From NCBI RefSeq assembly GCF_030540765.1, contig NZ_JAUOEL010000008.1, forward strand, positions 124,001-188,000: a stretch of DNA of 64,000 bases, in the 5' to 3' direction. The notes under the pieces are model-generated. The model ran no database searches. It worked only from the letters and a program-made list of their open reading frames with translations, and was not told where the DNA came from. Source of the DNA: Flavivirga jejuensis. GTDB taxonomy: Bacteria > Bacteroidota > Bacteroidia > Flavobacteriales > Flavobacteriaceae. Made by a program: the position numbers and the translations under genes. Shown piece after piece: positions 46,101-55,200 of this stretch (positions within the stretch are counted from its first letter, which is position 1; every line of letters starts with the position of its first letter).

Positions 46101-47194
46101 ATTCCGCCTTCGTACCACTCGCCTTTCATACCTCGTAAAGGACCAGCATCATCACTATGAACTGCCCCTCCGTTATCCGAAATAAAATAGACCAAAGTAT
46201 TAGCAGATAACATGTTGCCAGGATTTCTGGGATCAGCCGTCGTTTTTAAATAATCTATTAATCTCCCGATAGTTTGATCCATACCTTCTGCTAAAGCAGC
46301 TTGCCCTGGTTTTCTATCATGTCCCATGGAACTTGGATTACTAATAGCTTTAGCATTATATTTCGCCCTTAAATCTGGCCGTGCATCACTTGGATTAAAA
46401 GGACCATGTATTGCAAAGTTGCTAAAATGCATAAAAAAAGGACTGTTAATATTTGCATCAATAAAATCCATAGCTGCATCAGCCATAGCATCAGTAACAT
46501 GTTTTGCTGTTCCCTCTAAAGAATTATCTCCTGCCAACATTAAAGATTCTGCTTCAGTATAAGGATCTGCATAAGGATCTAATTCGGGTCCAATACTACT
46601 ACCAAAAGTATATGGAGCACCACTGTTAGAAGCAAAGTAATTTCCTGGATTCCCTTTAGTTCCTCCTCCATAATTAACATCAAACCCTTGGTCTGTTGCT
46701 GCATTATCTGTAACATCTGTTGCCTCATTTTCTCCAACATGATATTTTCCTAAATGCACCGTTTTATAACCTGTTTCCCGCATGGTTTCTGCAAGAGTTA
46801 TCGCCGCAACTGGAAGTTCATCTACACCACTTGGCAATCCATTATCTGGACCTATAAGCAAAGTAGAATTCCCGCCTCTATTTAAATTATCAACAGCAAA
46901 TATATTATTTGTTGGTCGTGAGGCATATTGCCCGCTTAAAAGGGCAGCTCTAGTTGGTGCACAATTTGAACCATTAACGTAGCCATACGGAAAAGCGATA
47001 CCTTCACTAGCTAATGTTGCTAGTCTGGGGGTTTCAAAAAAATCACTCGAATTGCCTAAATTTGTTAATCCTGTACTAACTTGAGACCAGCCCATATCGT
47101 CAGCAATAATAACAATGACATTTGGAGATTGAGAGTAAATTTTATTAACTACAATAGAAAATAATAGCAATAAGTAGATAGTTATTGTCTTCAT
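43172..47194 (-). CDS. T9SS-exported sulfatase with LamG and MopE-like repeats, 1340 aa
   Basis: A signal peptide (1-21) precedes a type I sulfatase domain (about 23-535). The active-site C78-A-P-T-R82 motif needs conversion of Cys78 to formylglycine; metal ligands D32-D33 (IIADDMG) and the later FISDNGG are present. Two LamG domains follow (about 560-740 and 780-970), then five 47-residue MopE-like repeats with Ca-loop motifs (WYLDSDGDNYAVSTTQSC) and a T9SS sorting domain. Such enzymes remove sulfate esters from marine polysaccharides; the LamG modules may bind the substrate. The closest relative is the next gene. The maturase is not in the window. Confidence 0.9.
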   Translation of the reverse strand: MKTITIYLLLLFSIVVNKIYSQSPNVIVIIADDMGWSQVSTGLTNLGNSSDFFETPRLATLASEGIAFPYGYVNGSNCAPTRAALLSGQYASRPTNNIFAVDNLNRGGNSTLLIGPDNGLPSGVDELPVAAITLAETMRETGYKTVHLGKYHVGENEATDVTDNAATDQGFDVNYGGGTKGNPGNYFASNSGAPYTFGSSIGPELDPYADPYTEAESLMLAGDNSLEGTAKHVTDAMADAAMDFIDANINSPFFMHFSNFAIHGPFNPSDARPDLRAKYNAKAISNPSSMGHDRKPGQAALAEGMDQTIGRLIDYLKTTADPRNPGNMLSANTLVYFISDNGGAVHSDDAGPLRGMKGEWYEGGIRSVSIVWSEAPWLLNKGTINTTPIVGFDIYPTFVEAAGGTLPSGYDIDGLSHWQLLTNGTALGRDALYWHYPGYLIDSNRDARPVSVIRKGDYKLIHNYETASYELYDLINDISETTNLLTGSPDLATLTIGNDMSTDLQNHLINISAPLPTYRSNGETVPLPYIISTSGGGSNSTDGCQAAAGYEAYWDFDSVSDANDASGNGNDPNPINGTLTYDAVDFKEGDQSVIFDGTVDINYSSATFLSEITTARTVSVWIKPTNLSGIQEIFDEGGNTVGIAMRLNGSNLESIVRTSSTISNSLSVAFPSDGDWHHVALVYDGSITSQKLYIDGVEAATSSSAPSSIGTHNTTGGGIAGVIGSWDSFGVAADSYFTGKMDAFSVYNTALSVSLIQNASCFVIANSTAGCQPTSGYEAYWDFDIASNTDDASGNAHNPTALTSTGISYDILDFKEGDRSVVFNGTEAIQYATNGVSPDNFLNASTSSRSIAAWIKPTNLTGIQDIFDEGGQNIGIAIRLNGSNLESIVRESSSIETTLSAPFPNDGDWHHIALVYDGATTSHKLYIDGVQVAINTGAPSSISSHFSYGGIGGKLSGNDSFQNSSDAYFTGKMDAFAVYDIVLTLVQIQDLSTTWYLDSDGDNYAVSTTQSCTSPGLGYTTSILPVTDCNDSDVGINPDIVWYLDSDGDNYAVSTTQSCTSPGVGYTTSILPVTDCNDSDVGINPDTVWYLDSDGDNYAVSTTQSCTSPGLGYTTSILPVTDCNDSDVGINPDTVWYLDSDGDNYAVSTTQSCTSPGLGYTTSILPVTDCNDSDVGINPDTVWYLDSDGDNYAVSTTQSCTSPGLGYTTSILPVTDCNDSDVGINPDATEIPDNAIDEDCDGTAQTTLGADSFNLENVSIIPNPFNETINVKVPLNYNNDTFEIVLFDLKGRIIYNKNVLSKNGKVEIAIGLNQLSKGAYFIKIMSKSSGTTITKKLIKD
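43510..44214 (-). repeat. Five tandem 141-bp coding repeats (MopE-like)
   Basis: Each 47-residue unit reads WYLDSDGDNYAVSTTQSCTS then a DCNDSDVGINPD Ca-loop. The copies differ only by a few silent or conservative changes. Confidence 0.9.
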
Positions 47195-47237
47195 AAATCT
47201 TGAGGTTAGTTATTTTTAAGTCTCAACGAAGTTATTG

Positions 47238-47271
47238 CATTTCACCGAATAAAACAATCATTTTAGCGATT
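47238..47271. promoter_or_regulatory. Operator-like motif before the first sulfatase (opposite orientation)
   Basis: CATTTCACCGAAT (47238) and CATTTTAGCGATT (47259) are 21 bases apart, like the operators of the plus-strand T9SS genes but pointing away from the sulfatase. It lies in the 178-base gap upstream of 47194. Confidence 0.4.
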
Positions 47272-47312
47272 TATTGATATAAATAGTACATTTATATAAA
47301 GATTTAACGCAC

Positions 47313-47340
47313 AAAAAAGAGAAGAACATAGTTCTTCTCT
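47313..47340 (-). terminator. Terminator of the second sulfatase gene
   Basis: A 10-bp perfect stem (47318-47327 with 47331-47340), then a T-run on the minus strand (complement of 47313-47318). Confidence 0.8.
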
Positions 47341-47372
47341 TTAAATAAAAGTACACTAAATTTTACTTTATT

Positions 47373-50300
47373 CTAATCTTTTATAACCCGCTTGTGAACG
47401 GTTTTTCCATCAATATTTATATTAATTAAATATTGACCACTTTCTAAATTTGAAGTAGGGATTTTAATTAATGTTTCTTTTGAATAATTCTTTTCGACAA
47501 TCAATTGACCAAGCATATTGAATATTCTTACATTAGATCGAATATACTCAGCTTGGATTTTAATAATCAACTGCTCCTTAAACGGGTTAGGATAAAGTAT
47601 AGCTTCAATTTCGGTTAAATTAAACGCCTCCTCTGCTATCGTTTCATTTTCGGGTTTCGTCTTACTTGAAGCTATTTTTGAAGTTCCTCCAGAAGTACTG
47701 CAACCACTTATAATAACATCATCAATATAAACCCAATCTGAATTTCCTGAGGCATCAGCTCGAAATCTTAGCTGTGTGGTAGCAGTAAACGGACCAGAAA
47801 TTAGGACTTGATCTGTATAAAATTGATTGTTTACAAATTCATCATCTCTATTCCATTCTTCTACTGTTGTAAAACTTCCTCCACCATTTGTAGATATTTG
47901 CAACCAAAAGTCTTCATTACTATTATCCATACTTCTACAGTAATAACCAAAATCAACAGTTATTTCTTCATAAGCTGTTAAATCTAAATTATCTGTGGTT
48001 CCAACTGAAGTCGAGGTATTATCTCGTAATCGCATACTATAAGTTCCAGTTGTTGCGTACGTAGCATTTGGATTTCTATAGGAATCTGAACCTCCGTCAT
48101 TCCATATCCCCCAACCAGACTCAAATCCTTCAGAATTTAACACCGAATATGTACAGCCTACAGAATTTACAGTTACAATAACATCATCATCAGAACTACA
48201 TCCATTTTGTGTAACAGTTACGGTGTAGGTTGTTGTAGCTATTGGACTTACTGCTATACTTGCTGTGGTAGCGCCTGTACTCCATAAATAAGTTCCGCCG
48301 CCTGTAGCCGTTAAAGTGGTACTATCTCCATTATTAATAGTAACATCAGATCCAGCATCGGCAGTTGGTAATGTATTGACGGTTACTATAACATCATCAT
48401 TATCTGATGTCACACCATCTGAAACCGTTACCGAATATGTTGTTGTACTTACAGGACTTACTGTTATACTTGCTGTGGTAGCTCCTGTATTCCATAAATA
48501 AGTCGTGCCACCTGAAGCTGTTAAAATCGTACTATCGCCTTCACATATGGTTACATCTGCCCCTGCATTGGCAACAACAGCTGCTACTGTACAAGCAGAA
48601 TCGTTTATTTCGGTGGCATTTAATACCTCATCATAAACAGTAAATGCATCCATTTTTCCTGTAAAAAAAGCATCCGAGGAATTAGCAAAACTATCATTGC
48701 CACTAATTTTTCCACCAATACCTCCTTTACCAGTATGCGTATTAATAGATGCCGCCGCCGTACCAGATGCTACTTCTAATCCATCTATATATAGTTTTTG
48801 ACTTGTATTTGCCCCATCATAAACCAAAGCGACATGATGCCAAGCACCATCGTTTGGAAATGCAGCACTTATTTGGATAAACGAAGAAGCACTTTCTCTA
48901 ACAACCCCTTCTAAATTACTCCCATTTAATCGCATGGCTATCCCAATAGATCCGCCACCTTCATCATATACATTTTGAAGACCTACTAAGTTTGTCGGTT
49001 TAATCCATGCCATCATAGTTCTGGCACTATGGCCACTAACCATAAAATCTCCTGGCGATCCTGGTGAGTATTGAATACTTGAACTGCCATTAAATACAGC
49101 AGACTGATCTCCTTCTTTAAAATCTGACGTATCTGCTGTAATAGAACCAACGGTCGCAATTGGGTTATGTAAATTGCCAGAGGCATCTTCGCCTATGCTT
49201 GAATTTGCCGAATCAAAATCCCAATAAGATTCATAACCACTAGTAGGTTGACAACCTGCTGTAGAATTTCCGACTACTAAGCAAAAAGCTTCTTCTATTT
49301 GAGTATTTGATAAAACGGTGCCATACACAGAAAACGCATCCATTTTCCCAGTAAAATAACTATCGGCAGCATTTGCAAAACTATCATAATTACCAATAAC
49401 GCCGCCAATTCCACCACCAGTAGTATTATGGGAAGCAATAGAACTTGGCGCAGCACTACTGGAAGCCACCTCAACACCATCTATATATAATTTATGACTC
49501 GTAGTTGCTCCATCATACACAAGTGCCACATGATGCCAATCACCATCATTCGGGAATGGCGTCGATACATTATCTGCAATAGATAAGGAACTTCTAACAA
49601 CAGACTCTAAATTTGTACCATTAAGACGCATCGCTATACCTACCGTATTACCACCTTCATCAAAAATTTCCTGAATTCCGACCAAATTAGTTGGTTTAAT
49701 CCAAGCAGATACTGTTCTTGCTGAAGTTGCAGGAGATATAAATGTCGCACTGCTATAATTAATATCTACTGTACCGTCAAAAACAGCCGATTGGTCGCCT
49801 TCTTTAAAGTCTACAGCATCATAAGTAAGTGTACCATTAACTGGGTTAGGATCATTTCCATTTCCAGAAGCATCATTAGCATCACTGGCAATATCAAAAT
49901 CCCAATAAGCCTCATAACCACTTACAGCTTGACAACCATCTGTTGAATTTGGAACACCTCCACTAGTGCTTATAATATATGGTAAAGCAACTGTAGTGCC
50001 ATCACTCCTATATGTAGGCAACGGAGCTGAAACAGCAATTAAATGATTTTGTAAATCGGTACTCATTTCATTACCAAGCATCAAAGTGGCTTGGTCTGGA
50101 CTCCCCGACAACAAGTTAGTTGTTTCGCTAATATCGTTTATAAGATCATACAACTCATACGATACTGTTTCATAATTGTAAATTAATTTATAATCTCCTG
50201 TCCTTATTATTGATACAGGTCTTTGATCTCGGTTGGAGTCAATAAGGTATCCAGGAAAGTGCCAATAAATAGATTCTCTAGTCATACTAGTACCATTTGT

Positions 50301-51560
50301 TAGCATTTGCCATTGGCTGGCACCATCAATATCATATCCTGTAGGCAACGTTCCCCCAGCTGCTTCTACTAAAGTAGGATATAAATCGAAAGCTATTACT
50401 GGCGTGGTATTAACAGTTCCTTTATTAGCTAACCACGGGGCTTCAGACCATGCTAGCGTTACCGATCTAATCCCGCCTTCATAATATTCACCTTTCATGC
50501 CACGTAGTGGTCCAGCATCATCACTACTTATAGCTCCCCCGTTATCCGAAATAAAATACACCAATGTATTCTCAGATAGCATCTTACCTGGATTTCTTGG
50601 ATCGGCAGTTGTTTTTAAATAATCTATTAGTCTTCCAATAGTTTGATCCATACCTTCTGCAATCGCAGCTTGTCCTTTATTGTTATGCCCCATTTGACTA
50701 GGAGTTTTCGCATCATATTTGGCATACAAATCTGGTCTGGCATTCGCCTGATTAAATGGTCCGTGAATAGCATAATTACTAAAATGCATAAAAAAGGGAT
50801 TGCTCTTTTCTGCTTCCATAAAATCAATCGCCGCATCTGCCATGGCATCTGTAACATGTTTTGGAGTGCCTTCTAATGAATTGTCTCCAGCAAGTGCTAA
50901 CGACTCTGCTGCTGTATATGGGGCTGCGTATACATCAAGTTCTGGTCCAATATTACTACTAAAAGTATAAGGCGCACTACTCGATGCAAAATAACTTCCT
51001 GGTGCCCCAGAAGTACCTCCTCCATAATTATAATCGAAACCTTGATCGGTTGGCGCATTATTAGAAGTACTGGAAGCTTCATTTTCCCCTACATGATACT
51101 TACCTAAATGCGAGGTAGTGTATCCTGCTGTTTTCATTGTTTCTGCAATGGTTATAGCACTTGAGGGTATTTCATCTATGTTATTATTAGACGCTAAACC
51201 CATATCTGGACCAATCAAAGTAGAGTTAGAACTCGTATTACCTCTATTTAAGTCATAGACATTAAATATGTTGTTAGTTGGTCTTGACGCATACTGACCA
51301 CTTAACAACGCTGCTCGCGTAGGTGCACAATTGGCGCCATTCACATAGGCATATGGAAATGCAATGCCTTGCGATGCTAATGTTTCCAAGGTTGGGGTTT
51401 CGTAAAAATCACTTGGGTTGTTCAAATTTGTTAATCCCGTACTGACTTGTGACCAGCCCATATCGTCGGCAATGATAACAATTACATTAGGGGATTGAGA
51501 AGAGAGATGATTAAAAAATAAAATAAATAGCAATAAACATAAATACTTGGTAGTTTTCAT
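47373..51560 (-). CDS. T9SS-exported sulfatase with LamG and Ig-like domains, 1395 aa
   Basis: A close paralogue of the neighbouring sulfatase: signal peptide, the same N-terminal domain with C78-A-P-T-R82, D32-D33 and FISDNGG, and two LamG domains. It then differs: two PKD/Ig-like repeats (ADVTICEGDSTILTASGGTTYLW and DVTINNGDSTTLTATGGGTYLW) and a choice-of-anchor-type beta-sandwich (SEGFESGWGIWNDGGSDSYRN...) take the place of the MopE array. A T9SS type A sorting domain closes it. The two genes probably arose by tandem duplication followed by swapping of C-terminal modules. No nearby FGly maturase is visible. Confidence 0.9.
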   Translation of the reverse strand: MKTTKYLCLLLFILFFNHLSSQSPNVIVIIADDMGWSQVSTGLTNLNNPSDFYETPTLETLASQGIAFPYAYVNGANCAPTRAALLSGQYASRPTNNIFNVYDLNRGNTSSNSTLIGPDMGLASNNNIDEIPSSAITIAETMKTAGYTTSHLGKYHVGENEASSTSNNAPTDQGFDYNYGGGTSGAPGSYFASSSAPYTFSSNIGPELDVYAAPYTAAESLALAGDNSLEGTPKHVTDAMADAAIDFMEAEKSNPFFMHFSNYAIHGPFNQANARPDLYAKYDAKTPSQMGHNNKGQAAIAEGMDQTIGRLIDYLKTTADPRNPGKMLSENTLVYFISDNGGAISSDDAGPLRGMKGEYYEGGIRSVTLAWSEAPWLANKGTVNTTPVIAFDLYPTLVEAAGGTLPTGYDIDGASQWQMLTNGTSMTRESIYWHFPGYLIDSNRDQRPVSIIRTGDYKLIYNYETVSYELYDLINDISETTNLLSGSPDQATLMLGNEMSTDLQNHLIAVSAPLPTYRSDGTTVALPYIISTSGGVPNSTDGCQAVSGYEAYWDFDIASDANDASGNGNDPNPVNGTLTYDAVDFKEGDQSAVFDGTVDINYSSATFISPATSARTVSAWIKPTNLVGIQEIFDEGGNTVGIAMRLNGTNLESVVRSSLSIADNVSTPFPNDGDWHHVALVYDGATTSHKLYIDGVEVASSSAAPSSIASHNTTGGGIGGVIGNYDSFANAADSYFTGKMDAFSVYGTVLSNTQIEEAFCLVVGNSTAGCQPTSGYESYWDFDSANSSIGEDASGNLHNPIATVGSITADTSDFKEGDQSAVFNGSSSIQYSPGSPGDFMVSGHSARTMMAWIKPTNLVGLQNVYDEGGGSIGIAMRLNGSNLEGVVRESASSFIQISAAFPNDGAWHHVALVYDGANTSQKLYIDGLEVASGTAAASINTHTGKGGIGGKISGNDSFANSSDAFFTGKMDAFTVYDEVLNATEINDSACTVAAVVANAGADVTICEGDSTILTASGGTTYLWNTGATTASITVSPVSTTTYSVTVSDGVTSDNDDVIVTVNTLPTADAGSDVTINNGDSTTLTATGGGTYLWSTGATTASIAVSPIATTTYTVTVTQNGCSSDDDVIVTVNSVGCTYSVLNSEGFESGWGIWNDGGSDSYRNPNATYATTGTYSMRLRDNTSTSVGTTDNLDLTAYEEITVDFGYYCRSMDNSNEDFWLQISTNGGGSFTTVEEWNRDDEFVNNQFYTDQVLISGPFTATTQLRFRADASGNSDWVYIDDVIISGCSTSGGTSKIASSKTKPENETIAEEAFNLTEIEAILYPNPFKEQLIIKIQAEYIRSNVRIFNMLGQLIVEKNYSKETLIKIPTSNLESGQYLININIDGKTVHKRVIKD

Positions 51561-52188
51561 ATTTAAAAAAATTGGTTAGTAATCAACAAGTTAGTGTTTT
51601 TTTTCAATAAAAAACGAATGTTTAAACTTGTTTATAAATATTTTCCTTCGAAGAACAACAGTAAAAACGTCTAAAAAATCGTAAGTAATAGATTATCAAT
51701 ACATTAAATCATGTATTACAAAAAAACGATACGATGTTGTATCTTAACTTAATTATTAACTAAAATGAAATTTTTGCATTTAGAACATGCATAAGACTGA
51801 TTTACAGACATAAAATAATATCAAAAACTACTTCTAAGTCACAAAATTTTATTTTCAATACCTGCATTGCAGATTTTTATCTGTAAAATTCAATCGAATT
51901 GACGAATTTTTATCAAAAAATAAAGCCTGTTAAATAAGTGCCAAATCTACCTATTGGAATCGTAATATTTAACGCTTAAAAATAAGCGAAAATTTTATAA
52001 AAAAAACCATCCTATAAAGCCATTATTCTTTTCAAATTTAGTTGTCATTTTTTTAAAATCACCTCAAAATATCAAGCAAATACTACATCATGACATCTAA
52101 GTATTACATTTAAACAAGTTAAATTTAATTATCTAAAAATCAATAAGTTACAAAGATATAAAAACAAAAGTAATCTCCAACCCACATG

Positions 52189-52236
52189 CATTTTGTCGAT
52201 TTTATTTGCATTTCATAGAATATTGTAATATATTAG
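52189..52236 (+). promoter_or_regulatory. Operator and promoter of the 1729-aa gene
   Basis: Half-sites CATTTTGTCGATT (52189) and CATTTCATAGAAT (52209), TTTG at 52205-52208 and TATATTAG at 52229-52236. The geometry is identical to 36458-36505. Confidence 0.65.
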
Positions 52237-52245
52237 CTTCAAATA

Positions 52246-52262
52246 TTTAGTCCCAAACTAAA
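52246..52262 (+). promoter_or_regulatory. Palindromic leader element (copy 1)
   Basis: TTTAGTCCCAAACTAAA, a 6-bp stem with a 5-base loop, 15 bases before the ATG. The same 17 bases occur before 57826. Confidence 0.55.
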
Positions 52263-52277
52263 AATTCTAACCGCTTT

Positions 52278-55200
52278 ATGGGAAACTTTCCTTCATTCTA
52301 CAGACACCTCCTTTTTGGAGTATTTTTATGTTATAGTTTTACAGCTATTTCACAAGATTTTAATGTACAACATATTCAAGACGATATTGATGAAACTGGT
52401 GGCACTAATACTAGTTTTACAGCAGTTTCTTCTTTAAATAATGCAGTTGCTTTGGCAAATAATAACAGAAAAACCCATGGAGGCTCTAATGGCGTTACTG
52501 CTGGAAGGCAAGGAGACGATATGGCTGGAGCTCGTACTTTAACTGGCACTGGAACATTATCATACTATCGAGAATCTGGTTCAGAAAATGAAAACACAAG
52601 ATTTAACACGTCTATTTGGGAATATATAGGTTCTGGAGGTGGCCCTAATGAAATGATTGTTAGAGGACGATATGTTATAGACCTTAACGGCGGAACTTAT
52701 ACCGTCGATGAAGCTATTTCAGGAATCTCTAATAAAGATAAGTGTATCCCTTTTATTACTGGGATAATGAATAATTCTGTTGCTGGTAATGCCGATTCTG
52801 GAACAGCCATAGCCTATTTAACAAGCGATACTAACTTAAGAGTAGAAAAAGGAGGAACTAACACTCCTAATGTTCGTGTTTATATAACTCTAGTAGAATT
52901 TACAGGATCCAACTGGACCGTTTTACATGGAGATTCTGGAGATACAGGAGGAAATACAGGTACGATAACTTTATACGACAGTTCAGACGGCACAGGAACA
53001 ATAACAGATGTAAGTGACTGGTCCAATGCTATCATATTTAGCCATCACAGAGGAGATACAGCCATTGCTGGTACTAATGACGGAAATTCTGCTAACTGGC
53101 CCATGACAACACCAGGAAGTAATGACCAAACTGTAAATTGGACTTCCCATAGTTCTCACCTTTCAGATGGTACCAATCGTAATTTTGTACATGTATTAAA
53201 TAATTCTGAAGTAACCGTAACCAGATTTAGTGATGCTTCTGTAGGAACTTCTATAACTATAGATATAACCTCAGCAGGACTAACAGATTTAAGTCAAGCT
53301 ATGGTAGTTGGTTCAACGTATCATAGTGGTTCTGGTATTGGTTATGGTAGAGGATGGAGAAATTATAAATTAAATTCATTAACACAAGCCGAACACTGGA
53401 CACATCGTGCTGGAGGAGGGACATCTACTGTAGGCACCAGTATGCAAATTGTAAATTTTATTTATACCCCAACCCAAACCGAAGGTCCAGGAGGTATTAC
53501 AACAAACTTAGAATTATGGCTTAAAGCAGATTCTGGTGTGGAAGAAGCTACTAGTGATGCTGCTGAGAATACTGATCCTGTTTTAAATTGGTTGGACAAT
53601 ACCATAAGCAACAACGATGCGACACAAATTACAGGAACCAATAAGCCGACCTATACAGATGGCGTTTTAAATTTTAATCCTGTAATTGATTTTGATGGAG
53701 ATGACCTTTTACAAACTCCTGCAATAACTACTAATTCTGACATGACCGTATTTACCGTTGCAGAAGGACAAAGTGGTGTTCAAAAACAAATATTAAATTT
53801 AAACGGTGGTGATAATATTATTATAGAATATCTAGATGCCACCCCCACTTTTAGAGCAAGAATGTATGATGGAGTGAATACTGGAGAAATATCAACGTCA
53901 ACCGATGTAGCAGATGGAACAACCTATATTGCAAATTATGATGTATATTCAAATACTGATTCTGAACTCTTTATTAATGGTTCTTCAGTTGGAAAAGATG
54001 CTACAAATGCATATGCCCCAACAAGTCCAATTGCCAACATAGGTGGACATCCTTCAAATACAGCAAAAAGATGGGATGGTGGTATCGCTGAAGTTATTGT
54101 ATATAATGGGTCTATAACAAATACCGAAAGAGACAAGATAGAATCTTACCTAGCTATTAAATATGGAGTTACATTGGGTACAAATGGCACATCTCAAGAT
54201 TATGTGGACTCAGATGGCAGGGTTATTTGGGATCAACTTGATAATGTAGGTTTCAATTATAACGTTACAGGTATTGGACAAGACGATGTTGCAGAATTAA
54301 ATCAAAAACAATCAAAATCCATTAATACAACAGATGATATAACTATTGGCATCAAAGATATCGCTACTAACAACAGTACAAATACAAATTCCTTTTTAGC
54401 CGATAAAACCTTCTTAATGTGGGGGCATGATGATGGCGCCACAACAGCAACGACTGATATCACTAAAGATTTTGGAGCTGGAACAGGTGTAACAAGTAGT
54501 GTAAGTGTAACTCCAATCATCAGAAAATGGAAAATGGTAGTTACAGATTCTGTTCCCACTATAAAACTTTCAATACCAGAATCTATGGTATCTGCTACCA
54601 ATGCAGGAGGTGAAGAATATGTTATGATCGTTGCAGACGATGCTTCGTTCACAACTAATGTAACATCAGCAACCATGGAAGATGTCGGTACAGAATTAGA
54701 AGTTGATTTCTACTTTGAAGGGACTAAATACATTACATTTGGTTCTACACCAGAAATCGCCATAGGGTCTCGTTCTGCACATTTTGATAATTATCTAACA
54801 AACGATACCTATTTAGATGCTGGCGATGTAAATGATTTAGATAATACAGATTTTACTATTAGCGCCTGGGTGAAACGTGATGTAGGAGAAAATAAATTCG
54901 ACATCGTTTCTAAAAGAAATTACTTCCACGAAGCTCCTGGTCCTCCTGCTGAAACGTATACGCATGGCTATGCGTTTAGAATAAATTCAACCAGCCAATT
55001 TAGAATGGTTTGGAGAGATCCTGACGATAGCTCTAACAATATCATGGAAACCTCTGCCACCATTCCAGAAAATGAATGGCACCATATAGCAGCAACTTAT
55101 GACTCTGGCACTAACATGGTGAGTTTATATATTGATGGTTACCTGGAAGATAGTGATGACGCATTAGATCCAATAGAAACACCATCAGATTCTCATTTCT

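Larger units (their letters stand above)
51561..52277. other. Divergent promoter region between sulfatase and 1729-aa gene
   Basis: 717 AT-rich bases without a gene. The right end holds the operator/promoter of the next gene (52189-52236) and a leader hairpin (52246-52262). I find no clear operator for the sulfatase on the left side. Confidence 0.6.
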
